Assembly: GCF_947507565.1 (NCBI RefSeq)
Contig: NC_089177.1
Location: 3,842,648-3,906,647, forward strand
Direction of reading: 5' to 3'
Origin: Oscarella lobularis
Lineage: Eukaryota; Porifera; Homoscleromorpha; Homosclerophorida; Oscarellidae
Length of the DNA: 64,000 nucleotides
The position numbers and the translations under genes are program-made. Below the pieces are notes generated by a model. The model saw only the letters and a list, made by a program, of their open reading frames with translations. It ran no database searches and had not been told where the DNA came from. Positions 1 to 31,089 of this stretch are shown in pieces (position 1 is the first letter of the stretch; every line of letters starts with the position of its first letter).

Positions 1-683
<683 letters not shown>

Positions 684-982
684 ATGAAAATGCGGTCATC
701 TCTTGCAGACACCTGCAGCTTGAAAACTTTGAATAATTGTTTTTCTGTCTATTTCTTGTCTGGTGTGTTGGTTGTAAGGTCAAAATACCCGGCAGGATAT
801 CACGTGAGCGGTAACGCGTGTTTTGGCCAATCAGAGTAAGCACGTGCTTGATGACGCACGTTTGAACCAATGAGCGTTGAGGATTTCATTTAGCAACAGT
901 CCGTTGTCACCCCCACCGACCAAACAAACCTCGCTCCAGCAGCAGCAGCAGCACTAGCTCGTCGTGTTTCTGTGTCTAAACG

Positions 983-2516
<1,534 letters not shown>

Positions 2517-2821
2517 AGTCGAAGCGGAAAGTGCTAATGAATCTTCATGACTTCTGTGAATCATCATGACTGTTTCTGTCAATGTCGTTCTTCTCTGTCT
2601 AACTTTTTGTTTGACGTTGTTGGTTGTGCGATTTGAATGTTGTGAGGTCTAATACAGTGTGACTATTCCTCTCGCCCCCTCGTACAGTGAGGTGAGTTCA
2701 TTTTTATACGGGTAAGCGCACTTATGATGTGGCCAATTACTGTCGTTTGTTTTCGCACCATAGCAACATCCTTTGTCTCACGCAACAACTGAAAGCGTTG
2801 TCATCATTTACTGTGTGAGCG

Positions 2822-4349
<1,528 letters not shown>

Positions 4350-4550
4350 ACTCAATTCCCTAGACTCAGACATGAAACTTCATATTAACCAGTCAGTGTG
4401 CTATAAATATTATGCACATACGGGGGCCGTGTCGTAGGACCTCATGATTGCCGCATGATGTCATTTTTAGCCTCCATCACGTGATTTAATATCAACGTTC
4501 GTTTCTGACTGTGATTCGTGCCGAAATTGTCGTCGAATCTGCATTTGTAG

Positions 4551-5608
<1,058 letters not shown>

Positions 5609-6209
5609 GTTTTGCTCTTGCCTGCATGAGAACCCCACCCCACCGTCGTCGAGTCGTTAAATGTATAAATACATCTAATTTGCACGCGGTAGGAATTTTC
5701 TTTCGTCGTCCTTGGTTTCCCTCTAACGCGCGGCGCGAGTGCTAGTCGAAAACGGAAGCGTCTTCACCTGACCTATTAGCGCGCCTCGTTTCATTGGCCC
5801 ACGGGCTGATTAGATTCGACGCATTAGGTCATGCTCGACGCTGATTGGCCGATCGTGTAGTAACTCGATGGGCTCGATCCACGCCACGCGACGTGCTTGC
5901 CCCCAAATCGTCTCGAAGCTACACGCAGCGACTCGAACGACTTTTATTTTCATCTCCTAGCCCTTCTGAAAGCGATTCGTTGCGATCGGACTCGAGCGTG
6001 ACGCAAGGTGAGTTGTCGGGATTCGACCGATCGACGTTTTTCTCGCCCGTTTCGACCGTTTTTCGACGCGTCTCGTCGTCAAACTGTCGCCGAATGCTAG
6101 TTGAAGGATGGATCTTTGATCCCCGTCGGCTAGCGAATGAATATCGGCGTTCGTTGAGCGATGATAACGATTTAAAATTTCACCCGGGGTCCCCCAATGA
6201 TTCGGGCGC

Positions 6210-6240
<31 letters not shown>

Positions 6241-6560
6241 GTCGAGCCGAAACTTGGGACACGCCTCCATAATTCGACTTCTACTCATCGTCGCATTCAT
6301 TCCCCGTCCTTCCCGATCCCATTCGACGCGTCGCGCGCCCCGTTTTGCCACCGTTACGTTCGGGGGCCCCTTTCTCCTTTTTCTGTTTGCCAACGAACGG
6401 TTTCGTTTGCGCGCCGCCGCGTGATTGATATCACAGCGGGACGCCGTCAAAAATCCGGAAATAGTTCTCTCGCGACTTTTCGAGCGAGCACGACGCACAA
6501 TCGCGCGTCAGCCGCGAAACGTTATTAAGGTGGGGGCCCCTTTAGGGAACACGTCACATC
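5609..6560. other. Rab2-CHD intergenic region / CHD gene 5' region
   Basis: About 950 bp between Rab2 and the CHD-type gene. It is GC-richer than the introns, with a (GT)n tract and two GGGGGCCCC palindromes (about 6362-6370 and 6532-6540), the second only about 20 bp before the CHD start codon. Open frames on both strands here look like by-products of CG-rich sequence; I recognise none. A 5' UTR exon of the CHD gene may end near 6007 (GCAAG followed by GTGAG), but I cannot prove it. Confidence 0.5.
6214..6242. repeat. (GT)n microsatellite
   Basis: About 14 GT units about 320 bp upstream of the CHD-type start codon. Alternating purine-pyrimidine DNA of this length can adopt Z-form. Confidence 0.95.
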
Positions 6561-16424
<9,864 letters not shown>

Positions 16425-16765
16425 GAAAGGTGAGCCGTTGAAGCGCGCGCGCGCGGGCATTGTCAGCTGAAAAAAAACCGGTAGTAGATTAAGTGTAGTA
16501 GTAGTTACTATTCCGGTAGATGACTCTATCTTGTTATTGTTAAAAGGACATATTGTTTCTGACTGATTATTTGACAATTGGGTCCCCGGGGGTAAAAGGC
16601 AAGTGTGATTCGGTCGTTTCACTGCAAATAAAAAAGCGAGAGAGAGATTGATTGTCGTATAGGGAAGAAATATTTAATCATTTTCGCACGCGTGCGATCA
16701 GACAGAGCAATTAACCCAAAAAAAAGAAAAGGAGAAGGAAGAAAAGAGAGAGAGAAAAAAGAAAA
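16425..16765. other. Convergent 3' region between CHD and RBL genes
   Basis: 340 bp holding both 3' UTRs. An AATAAA at about 16626-16631 on the plus strand is a candidate polyadenylation signal for the CHD transcript. A purine-rich (AG) run at about 16716-16760 lies just past the RBL stop codon. I see no gene. Confidence 0.5.
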
Positions 16766-19700
16766 TCATTCGTTTGTCATTGAATCGCGCGAATTCGCGT
16801 CTTCCCGCTCTTGAGACAGAGAGCGCAGACTTTCGGCGAACGGCGACGCGGCCAGATTTCGCTTAGCGGCCGGATTGCAATCGAAGAGAATGAAATGCTT
16901 GGAAGGTGGAAGTCGCGCCGCCACCACTTCATTCATCTCCTTTAGCTTCTAAAATCGAGGTGAGTAACATTGTTTTGTTTCTTAGTCGTCTTATTTTTAC
17001 TTTAGCTGGGCTCTGTGAGAAGCAATAGAGCATTTTGCTTCGCGGTGTCAAGCTGCCTCGTTCTGCGGCAGCGTGGCTCGCGTTTTGGGGTGATAGATAG
17101 AGGGAATGGTGAGCGGAAACCTTAAATAGCTAGGCTAGAGAGAGGGGGAGGGAGAGGGGGAGTCATAGAACCTTTCGCTTTGGAGACGGTTGATTTTTCT
17201 TGAAAACGGGAAGAGGAGAGAGCGGGGGTGGCGCAGTCTACGTACGCCCGAAAAATGATCAACTATCACACAATTAATTCCAACTTACCGCCGACGAGAA
17301 AAATTTTACAACGAAGCCCTTCATAGAGGGAATGTAAATCTAGGCGGGAAAATCGGTTTCAGCTGCAGAGACGCGCGCTAACTAACTTGCCTTGTTGTAG
17401 AATCCGACGATGTCGCCGCGTTGCTCGTCGCTCTCCACTTGAACGGGTGGCACCGGCGCTGGGGAAGCAGTCGCTTCGTCTGAAGCAGCAGCATCGGCCG
17501 TTTTCAAGAGCCTTCGAGTACTTCTTCGCGTGCCACGTGACGGCGAATCCGATAACGAAGCCGGAGCCGGAGCCGGAGCTGGAGCCGGAGCCGGAGCCGC
17601 CGGTACAACCGTCGTTTTCTCTTTAGGTTTGATGAGAACGCTGCGGTAGATCTAAAGGTTTTAATTTAATGGGGTCCTCTTCCCTCCGCCCCGCCCCCTT
17701 CTCACGTGGCTCTTGGCTTGCGGCTGATGGCGATAGTGTTCCATGATTTTCTGAAAGTTGATGTCGTCTTTTCTGTGTACTTTTGCCATGACGTAGACGG
17801 CGCACATCATTAGCTGATCGAGATGACGATCGCGCATCAGGTGGGGTTGATGAACGAGGCTGTGCTCAAAGCAAGTCCAAATCCTCACCAGAAGAATATT
17901 CATGAAATTAATTAATTAATTAATCAAGGTCAGATCTTTTTGTCTTACTTTTGGTGAAAACTTTCGTTGAATTCCAATCTTTCGCACAGATTACTCAATC
18001 GAAGGTGAGCCAAATGATAGACCTTTCTATAGAAAAGGCCCATCGATCCCGTCTGCTTTGGTTTCTCAACAATAACGGTGGGAGTGGGAACGGCAACGAT
18101 AACGGTGGGAACGGGAACGGGAACAGGAACGGGAACGGGAACAGGAACGGGAACAGGAACAGGAACGGGAACAGGAACGGGAACAGGAACAGGAACGGGA
18201 ACAGGAACGGGAACGGGAGCCAGAGCCGGGGCACTCTCAACAAGAGACATGGGCCGATGAACAACTATAGGAGATGAAAAACGATCCTGAGCTGAAGCTG
18301 CCGCAACAGCTGGAATCGCAATAAACGACGTTGTCGTCGTTGGCAACGGTTGCGGTTGCAGCTGCAGGTGCGGTTGTGGCAGTGGCGCTGCCGCCGATGT
18401 GGGCGTGGCTGGGGGTGCGGGTGTTTTCACTACAGCTACGTCCTCGTAAGAGGGAGCCGTTTGAAAGGGCGACGCGTAGAGAGGAGATCCACTTTGCCAA
18501 GCAAGGCAATCGAGGATCTGCTCTTCGACCTTTAGTAGAAAAAAAAGGCGTGGTTCATTTTCTTTCATACTTTCTCTCACTCACCTGATTCAGATGTTTG
18601 ACTAGACTTCTTGATAGACCCTTCTCTTCCTTGATAATCACTTCGATAACCTAAGTAGGGGGAAAAAATATAGTTGGAGGTAAGGTTTGGTGTTTCTGTG
18701 AGACTTTGTAGAAGTGATATGCTGGGATTTTGAGAATGTCGAGGATCCATGGAAAACAGCTGAAAAAAAAGAAGGAAGAGGTAAACCAGAATTCAAATTG
18801 CAATGATATATTTTTACCATTGCGAGTTGTATGAAAAGAGAACAATTTCAACGCAACAACCAAAAAGAGAAGTGTGAAATATGTCCTTTCCAAGCAGCAT
18901 CGAAATCTAAATAGCCAATCAAAATAACGACACATAGATCAGAGGGGAAAAAATCACCGAAGAGTGAAAAGTCTCCTTGAGACGCACTTTCTCAGCATTC
19001 AATACCGACTGAAGCAACTAAGAGGAAACAAGGATCCAATCCAATCCACCCACTCATCTAATAAATATCAATAAACCTTGTAGTAGAGCACAGTGGCTAG
19101 TGTGACGCGATTCTGAGCAAAGTCAGCCAAATCACCGGCAGTCTAAAAATAGGGTATAATAAACGTAATGATGACGTAGTGCCCTTGTAGCAATTTCCTC
19201 ACTTCACAATATCCCTCCATAACAGCCTTCCCTAATCCTTCAAGTCTCGTCTCTATAGCAACGGCACAGTCAGGCTCAAATGACCTAAAAAACGTTCTAG
19301 TATCCATATAATGTATTAGACGCAAAATTCACTGTAGCAATGAAGCGAGGCGTGCACTCGGTTTCCTATGGCAACCGCTCATCAGACTTTGAAGTTTTAT
19401 GACGGATTGGGTTGCATTCGAAACCGGCGTTGCACTAAAAATTTATCATAAAAAATGTCTAAAACAGTGAGTGAAAATTTTTTTCTCACTGCGTGTCTTT
19501 TTCTGGTAAATAATTTCTTCCCGTGAGAGGAGTGGATGGAGAGAGAGCGGAAGCCTTCTCAAAATGTCTCGCCAAATTTCGAGACACTTTGGACCTGCGC
19601 GAATATTTTGAATCTCATTTTCAAAAACGTAAAATCCTGACCTTGCTTCGAATGGGGTGTTTCGGGCGGCGGACGATTTAGAAGGCGTCCCAATTTCTTG

Positions 19701-20356
19701 GTGAGATTTCTCACCGAGAAAAATGTGCTCATCGAATTCGCCTTTGGATAGAACGAAATTTTCGTATTCTTGACTAATCGATTTGTTGTTGTGAACGAAG
19801 TTGGGCATTTCGAAGAGATCAAACATGAAAGTTTTCTCATCTCCTCTGAAGACTTTGTTTGCGTGGAGATTCCTTAGATGAGGTCTCCAATAGTGTTCTC
19901 TCACGGCCTTTGCTTCTCTGGTTATTCCTAGTAGCACCACAACTAAGTCCATCCCCACAGCTAAGGAATACCTAATGATACTACCGTTGTATTGTTTGCA
20001 TAGGAATTCGATTATGCAAGGTGGAGTGTCACTATCGAATTCTGCGTGTTGAAATGCTTGTGGGAGGGCTGAAAGAGAGCTATGATGGTCGTATCGATAA
20101 GATGCTTCCTTCTACCTTGGAATTTTGGGTTGAGTAGCTTTCTTCGATTGTTGATGAGAGCTCCAGCGAACAATGTGTCCATGCAGCACAAGAGGAGATG
20201 ATGGGAATTCACGAGATCGCCGTTGACGGCGGGATAATTGCCTAGGTAACATCAATCAAGTAAGATTAAATAAAAATAATTAATTAAACCTTTGATATAT
20301 ATGTAGAGAGTCCAGCAGAAACGATATAGCTCAGCCGGAGAGCACATCTTTGCTCT

Positions 20357-20402
<46 letters not shown>

Positions 20403-21063
20403 AAAAGGGAAATTTTTTTCAATTGGGGAGGGACTCTCACTTTGATTTTCTTCCGCGTCTCGCTTCAGTGGATGAAGCCCCGCCCCCTTCGATCGAAGTC
20501 CCCCCATCGTCGTCGCCGCCGCCGTAATTGAACATGTCGCGAAAGATTTTGTCGTACTTTTTAAAAACGCAGCTCGTCACTTCGAACTTTCGTTCGAGCG
20601 CTTCGATTCGCTCTCGCAACGATCGATCCGTATTCACCATGTCCATCCAGTTATTGATCTTATGAAAGAACTGGATCAAGCTAAAAGGGGGGAGGGGACC
20701 CCAAAAGGTGAAAAGACGCGTCTTCTCCGTTCTTCTTCTCGTACCTTAGGCCCGAACAGCGAAGAATTTGCGTCAACGAAACGCTATTTCCCTGACTTTC
20801 GCCGCCGCCGACTGTCGCTACTGTCGCGCTTCGACATGCAACGTACAAGGCGCACGCGAGCCAGTGCAATTTATCGCCCTGAGACACGACACGACACCAC
20901 CCCGTGCTACTCGCGCACATCTCTCTCTCTCTCCTCTCACCTCTATCGTATAATTCTCGCATATGCTTTCGAATTCGCTCCACGCTGTCTTTTGAGTTTT
21001 TTCGTCCATGTTCAGGTTGCGACACATTTCTTCGTAGCGATCTTTGTCGCCCGTTGTCGCCAT
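16766..21063 (-). CDS. Retinoblastoma-like pocket protein (p107/p130 type)
   Basis: Transcriptional repressor that binds E2F/DP and cyclin-CDK. The start at 21063 gives MATTGDKD and then an RBL-type N-terminal domain ([50 protein letters not shown]). Next come the [11 protein letters not shown] region, pocket A (about 19200-19300), a Pro/Val-rich spacer (about 18080-18450), and pocket B ([45 protein letters not shown]). The last exon 16766-16948 has a conserved-looking [11 protein letters not shown] tail. Partial exon list: 20941-21063, 20745-20878, 20441-20680, 17706 to about 17890, 17391-17651, 17288-17341, 16766-16948. The 17390 donor is GC. The N-terminal motifs favour the p107/p130 branch over RB1. 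It is head-to-head with TCF25. I did not place every middle exon. Confidence 0.92.
18103..18216. repeat. Hexanucleotide repeat coding Pro-Val in the RBL spacer
   Basis: Imperfect tandem GGGAAC/AGGAAC hexamers inside the RBL coding exon. On the coding (minus) strand they encode an alternating Pro-Val run in the disordered segment between pocket A and pocket B. The repeat is open in several other frames, which produces spurious long frames on both strands. Confidence 0.9.
20357..20402. repeat. (GATA)n microsatellite in an RBL intron
   Basis: About 11 tandem GATA units in the RBL intron between the exon ending at 20441 and the next one (minus strand), forming part of the intron next to the acceptor. 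Confidence 0.95.
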
Positions 21064-21294
21064 GATGTTGCTAGTTTGGGACCCGGTTGCCCGCGGGACC
21101 CTGAACGACTTTCTTTGCTCGAGGTTTCGTCTTTGGAAGACGCTTGCAAATTCCCGCTCTCGTCTGCTGCTATTCGATTGGGCGAAATATGCGTTGAAGA
21201 TTTAGATCGCTGTGGCGCGAACGATCGGGTTGCTATGACCAAATTTGGTCATAGTGGTCTATGACGTCTTCTTGAAGTGCGCTAGCTGAACAGA
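21064..21294. promoter_or_regulatory. Shared divergent promoter of RBL and TCF25
   Basis: 231 bp separate the two start codons of genes on opposite strands, so both promoters must sit here. I see no TATA box. A short palindromic repeat, ATGACCAAATTTGGTCAT at about 21235-21252, is a possible dyad binding site. Which transcript it belongs to is unknown. Confidence 0.55.
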
Positions 21295-24123
21295 ATGTCG
21301 TCACGAGCGCTGAAAAAGTTGCATCGGTCCGATAGAAGCGAACCAAAAGACGAAGAAGAAGTAGACGCTCTTGAACCATTTAAAGCGCGAAGCAGTGCTT
21401 TCGCTTTGGTAAGGTTTATAGCCTTTTTTTCGTTTTATTTTGAGGTCACGTGTTGTTACACATTGTCAGTTGGATGAAGAGAGTCCCGTCGTCGCCGAAG
21501 CTGAAGACAGTCCTCCAGATGAATCGATCGATCAAGAGAAATCGGCGGAAGACGACGCGAAAAAGAGAAAGAAGAAAAAGAAGAAAAAGAAACAATCAAA
21601 ATTAAAACCCGTTCAGGAGCACAATGACATTGATGCAATCTGTAGGGAAATCAATGCTCACCCCATTAGAAGAAATTTATCAGGTTTTTTTTCTGACGTC
21701 AATGCCGATTTTTTTGGCTAATGATTCAATTAGGAGATTCCGTAGAGAAATCGATTTCGGAAGGAGCCATGGATACAAGAACTCTATTATCAGTTGAGCA
21801 CAGGTACAGTGTATCAAAAAAACGACTATCATAAATTATTAAATTTTATTTATTATTAGGAATCTGAATTACAATAATGAAATGAGAAGAATCTTTGGAT
21901 CTAGTGTAGTAGACTCAACAAATAGGTAACAGTAGACATTTGTAGTCTTTGTGTGACGAGTTTCTATAGAAGGAGAGGAGGAGGACATCGCGGAGGTCAT
22001 AGGGCATATTTCGTGTCTTCGTGGCTTGCAACACCGCGTGACACGTGGCCTCAAATGATGAAACTAGGTCGAGCAAAAAAAATAATAATTAGAATATTAA
22101 TTAAATAATTAATGATGGACAGGATTGTCTATGGAGATGACGGAGAGAAGGGAAGGATGTCAGTACTTTCGTTTCGTTCACTCGTCCTCCTATCAAAAAG
22201 TTCAATTTGAATTTTTGGATGCAGTCGAATCTCTCGATCCGGAGAACATAGCCGTAAGAAACGATTACATATATATTATTACGTCATATGTTTTTCTTAG
22301 GCTGTTTTGAGAATGTATCCCTATCACATCGATTCTCTCCTTCAATTGAGCGAAATTTGTAAAATGACAGAGGATCGGCAAATGGCTGCTGAATTGACAG
22401 GCAAATTGTGTGCGTTGCTACACATGCGTCTATGTATATACTTTCCTCCTTAGAACGAGCTCTTTATTCATTTGAATGCAGCTTTCACACGCTCTTCAGT
22501 CTCACCTCTGGTTTGTGCAGACTAGATTATAGATACCCGGAAAACAGGTAGGATTTAATAATACATAAATAGCGGATTCTAATTAATTTTTTTCAGGTCG
22601 TTTTTCTTGGCTCTCTTTCGCCATGCTGTTAGCGTGGGGCAAAAGGGTAATTCAAATATTTTATATACACGTTTTTTTTGTTTTGTTTTTCTTAGGTTGT
22701 CATCGTACTGCTCTTGAATTTTGCAAACTTTTGCTGAGGTGAATCGCGGTGCTCTTTTTTTCTTCTTTTTCGCTTCATTTCTTGCCCTATCCTCCCCCTA
22801 ATCTAAGTCTCGATCCCAATGACGATCCTTTGTGCGTTCTTCTGATGATTGATGTGTATGCGTTGCGCGCTCAAGACGAGAAATTTCTCCTGAGACTTGC
22901 CTCAGAATGGGAGGTGCAAAACAGACAAGAAAAAAAAAATATTTTCAATTAGTATTATTTTCTTGTCTATTAGCCCCATAGAAATCTTTCTCAATTGCCC
23001 AATTGGGCCTTTTCCGTTCCCCTTGCGATGTTTAATAACGAAGCGCAATGTGAAGAAGCAGACCGATTGCTTCAAAAGGCGTTGATTATGTTTCCATCGG
23101 TATTTTACACGCGAAAATTCGTATTGACGATATAACGTAAAAATTCAAGGTTCTCAAACTTTTGCTTGACAAGTGCGGGGTTGTGATTGATTCTGCTACA
23201 ATGAAGCATTCGTATTTTGCTACCAGTTCAAGGTGAAACGCACAACTCAAAAATTAGATTTTTCTTATGAATTTAGTAGTGATTCCCCTGGATTGCATCA
23301 ACTCGAGTCCCTTTTTGTCGCTCGAAATCATCTTGCCTGGAGAGTTCCCGAAGTTCTCGCTTGGCTCGAGCGAAACGCAAGAGTTGTTTGTGAACAGGTG
23401 GACGCTCAAATTCCTTTGGTAGAAGAATGCAGAAAATAGTAAAAACGCTCAACGAATTTTTCTGTGTTAGTGTACTACGTAATTCTTTATTTTTTTAGTC
23501 GGTCTTTGAGATACAAGGGCACTCCGAGAAACATTTATAGGCATATTATAATATCAGGTAGAGAGTGGAAGAGATTTTTATATGTAGGATTCTTTAATTT
23601 TTTTGTGTTTAAGATTTTTCAGATGCTACTGCTTTTCTTCCACCGGTACGTTGTTAATTAATTAATTAAGCAGGGGAGATTGACGGTTGATGTGTATTTT
23701 GTATAGGAAATCTCTCATAGTCCGGTGATGTCATTTGACCCCCTGCCTCCCAAAGATAGCATCGTTTCATACACGAGACCTGAGAGGTAAGTAACGCTGC
23801 TACCTACAGTTATTTTTCTGCTATTCGTTGATTCGTTTATAGGAGGCGGCAAAGTCCTCTTGCTATTGGAAATCCTTTTTCACTGTTTCTCAGTTCACTG
23901 ATGCCATCTTTTGACCCGGAGGTTAGAAAAAGACTTTTTTTAGAGAAGTATGAATGAATGAATGAATGAATGAATGAATGAATGTGTTTAGGCTCGAAAT
24001 GATGCCGCCGCCGCCACTCCAGGACCACTAGCAGGTTTTGCGCAATCAATGCGAGAACTACTAGCTGCTCTTGGAGGTCACCATGGAGACGAAGAAGGTC
24101 CCGACGTAAACAACATTGACTGA
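21295..24123 (+). CDS. TCF25: TCF25 (Nulp1 / Rqc1-like)
   Basis: Orthologue of TCF25/Rqc1, a component of the ribosome-associated quality-control complex with Ltn1. The start MSSRALKKL matches the family N terminus. A Lys-rich basic block in exon 2 follows acidic stretches, and then comes the conserved body: [14 protein letters not shown], the FGS..V region, a W-rich segment near 22020, [43 protein letters not shown], and [19 protein letters not shown]. Exon 1 is 21295-21408, and there are about 14 short exons. The stop at 24121 follows an acidic end (VNNID). One intron carries an (AATG)n tract (23949-23985). Identification rests on order and similarity of these blocks. Confidence 0.9.
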
Positions 24124-24250
24124 GCTCAAGAGAGGTTTTTTACAAAGCTGTTTGGGGGCGCGACACTCGCTTCTGTACAGACAATTGATATTTTTTCTTA
24201 GTAAGGAAACGAAAACGCAAAAGATCAAATACGACTAACTACTGTACTAC

Positions 24251-24285
<35 letters not shown>

Positions 24286-24303
24286 ATACTACTAATCCCC
24301 AAA
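24124..24303. other. Convergent TCF25 / Rab 3' region with (AG)n tract
   Basis: 180 bp between two convergent stop codons. It contains about 14 AG units at 24255-24282 and no gene. Confidence 0.7.
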
Positions 24304-25029
24304 TTAGCAACATTTTTTCTGGGGCGCCGATACAGGTGCTTCATCGCCGCGAAGCGTCGCACCGCCGCCGCTGTGACGAGCGGCGCCGCCGGACGAAGAA
24401 ACTTCGGGTGCGAAATTCGCGACGAGTTTTTCGGCGAGACATCGAAAGAGTTCGACGACGTTATCGCCCATTTTAGCCGAGATTTCGGCACAATGACTGA
24501 ATCCCTTTTCGCGCGCGAACGTGTCAGCTGTGCTTTTCGTGACGTCACGATCGTCGTCGAGATCGGTCTTATTACCGACGAGGAATTTGAGATGATCGCG
24601 CGCGAAGCGTTGCGCATCGGCTATCCAAGCCGAAAGCCCGTATAGACTACTCGATTCTGTGATGTCGTAGACGTAGACGCACGCTTTGGCCGAGTGGTAA
24701 TAGTTGCCTGTTAGCGTGCGATACTTTTCGCTACCTGCCGTGTCCCACAAATCGATCTGCGAGAGAATTCGTTAGTTCGGTGGGCGTGGTCACCTGCCGT
24801 TTCTCTGTTTTTTTTTTAGAATCTTCTCTCGTTTGCTTACCTTTACGACTACTCCGTTTACTTCCTGCGTAAATTCGTACTTGTCGATGCCGATTGTGCT
24901 TTTTGCGTCGAAAAAACGATTGTCCTTTAGTCGTACGAACGTGCTCGTTTTTCCTACTCCTACTTCACCGACGAGAACAACTTTGAACACGTAAGATGGC
25001 TTCGATTGCAGCGCTTGCGCTGCGGCCAT
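24304..25029 (-). CDS. Rab-family GTPase with switch II Gln replaced by Ser
   Basis: Two exons, 24841-25029 and 24304-24756, give 213 aa. The P loop GEVGVGKTS, TIGIDKYEF effector region, WDTAGSE switch II, NKTD and ISAK motifs, and a C-terminal CC are all visible, so this is a prenylated Rab-type vesicle-trafficking GTPase. Two things are odd. The catalytic Gln of DTAGQE is Ser, as is known for Rab24, which would lower intrinsic GTPase activity. The usual GxxF/xxK pattern after the effector Thr also departs to IDKYEF. I could not assign it to a named Rab; overall sequence does not look like Rab24. The tail is Gly/Ser/Ala-rich before the CC. It shares a 73-bp divergent start region with DHX16. 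Confidence 0.88.
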
Positions 25030-25102
25030 TTTCGAAGGCGTGGCCAGCTGTTGTACGACTCACGCACGTTAACCTATCTACATATCCCGTACAAGAATCG
25101 AA
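25030..25102. promoter_or_regulatory. 73-bp divergent start region, Rab / DHX16
   Basis: Only 73 bp lie between the start codons of two opposite-strand genes, so transcription start sites and core promoters of both must fall in or across it. No TATA box is visible. Confidence 0.6.
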
Positions 25103-29493
<4,391 letters not shown>

Positions 29494-29552
29494 CTTTTTT
29501 GATTGCACTGTGCTGCAAATGTGATCTAGCGCGCGCTAACGAACGAACAAAC

Positions 29553-30979
29553 ATGTTGAGCAGTCTGAAGGATCTCTTCGCCAAAGTGCAGCACGGCAGC
29601 CAAGCGTAAGCGTTCGTGCATTGAGAGAGCAAAGTATTGGCATCGAAGCGCCTGTCTCCGCGCAGCCAGACGCAAAAACTCGTCGAAAAAATCGGTCGAA
29701 CAGGCGAAAAGCTGAAGAAAAGGTCGAAATTTGAAAGTAAAAACATCTATCGAATGTAAATCTATCTAGGATATCGTTTCACAACGAACCGGACGGGTAT
29801 CGCTGTAGAAAGGAAGAAAAAAGAGCACGTTTACTCGATTTCTTCATTTTTTTAGTTCGATGACGGGGGCGGCGTCTTTAGATGTGAATACGGAAGCGGG
29901 CTCAAAGCTTCTTTACAAGTCAGCAAAAATCATCGAATTAATTAATTAAATTTATGGAATTTTTTAGATATCAACTCGAGTGGTCGACTCTTCGCGCCAA
30001 TTCGAGCGAATGTGCGTCTCTAGCTCAGGTCGGAGTGTGACGTCATCATGACATCACTGTGACGTTCTTTTTACAGGAAGTAGATGCGGAAATTCATAAG
30101 CGTTCTATTGCTTGTCAATATTTGCATTCGTCTTGCATGGCTTTGCACGCGGAACTTGTTCGATTGCCCGACCTTTTGGCTTGTCTAGGCCAGGCCAAAG
30201 AAAAGCTAAGTAAGATCATAGGGGGAATAAATTAATCAATTAATCAATTAATTATTTAGTTTCGTTGCATACGAAATTGGAAGAGACGGAGAACATGTTG
30301 GATGATCTAGAGGATTTTTGTTGCGCAGTCGAAAGGAAACAGGCTCTGGATAGCAAAAAGGAGACTCTCGCGAAATACAGGGACATGAAACGGTGAGCGA
30401 ATGGACGCTGCTACATTGTACGAAAGCTAAACGTTACATATTTAGACGACAACTCGAACGAGAAAAGGGTTGGGAATAATTTTCAAAAAAAGGTTTTCGA
30501 TGTTTTTTGTGTAGCTGTTGCGTGGCAAGAGTATCAGCTGAGAGTGGAGGCGAAAGAGCGTCGAGAATTGGCCAAGTTGGCCGAAAAGCATCAGGCGTAC
30601 GACGACGCGTTTCAAGCTCAAATGGAACATTATAAGTCTCATGGGAGAGTGGAAGGCAAGTCAAGAATCAATAAGATTATGACTGATTAATATAACGTAG
30701 ATCCCATTGGGCGCGATCGATCTGAATCGCAACGAACCACTTCGTCATTGGACGAAGTCGTGTTTGATCGCAATGCAGATGAACTAGATCAATTTCTCGG
30801 GGTGAGTACATAAGAGGGAGGGGCCCCAGTAGTGACGTCACTCATAAACGTTCCTCTAGTCTCCTGAAAGTGAGAAATCGGAGCAAGAGGACACAGAGAG
30901 CGAGCCAGAGGAAGAGATTAAAAAAGGCGAAATCGATAATGACGATGATGCTATGGAAATCGATGACACAATAGAATGA
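29553..30979 (+). CDS. DTNBP1: Dysbindin (BLOC-1 subunit)
   Basis: Coiled-coil subunit of BLOC-1, which sorts cargo to lysosome-related organelles. The order of features matches dysbindin: short N terminus MLSSLKDLFAKVQHG; GSKLLYKYQLEWSTLRANSS; the paired-helix core LHTKLEETENMLDDLEDFC with ERKQALDSKK; a long charged coiled coil to AYDDAFQAQMEHYKSHG; then the DPIG hinge seen in animal dysbindins. An acidic C terminus ends at TGA 30977. The intron after GRVE uses a GC donor (30656), confirmed by phase (G|AT gives Asp). The gene starts 59 bp after the DHX16 stop and its end is 110 bp before the PHLPP start, so three same-strand genes are closely packed. Confidence 0.88.
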
Positions 30980-31089
30980 CGTGTGTAGTCTTGGATACCT
31001 TCTAGCGCGAGAGAGGGTCCGGGACTCGATTTTGGGTGTGGCAAGATTCGAGAGAGAAAGCTCCTCCCTCCCCAACGTTCGTTTTTCCG

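Noticed and set aside
17623-17805. 60-codon Arg-rich minus-strand frame
   Set aside because: Out-of-frame reading of a pocket-B exon plus its intron.
17951-18580. Several long frames on both strands at the hexamer repeat (NGNG, GTGT, Phe/Leu-rich)
   Set aside because: A six-base repeat keeps many frames open; the minus-strand VPVP frame belongs to the pocket protein by splicing and domain context.
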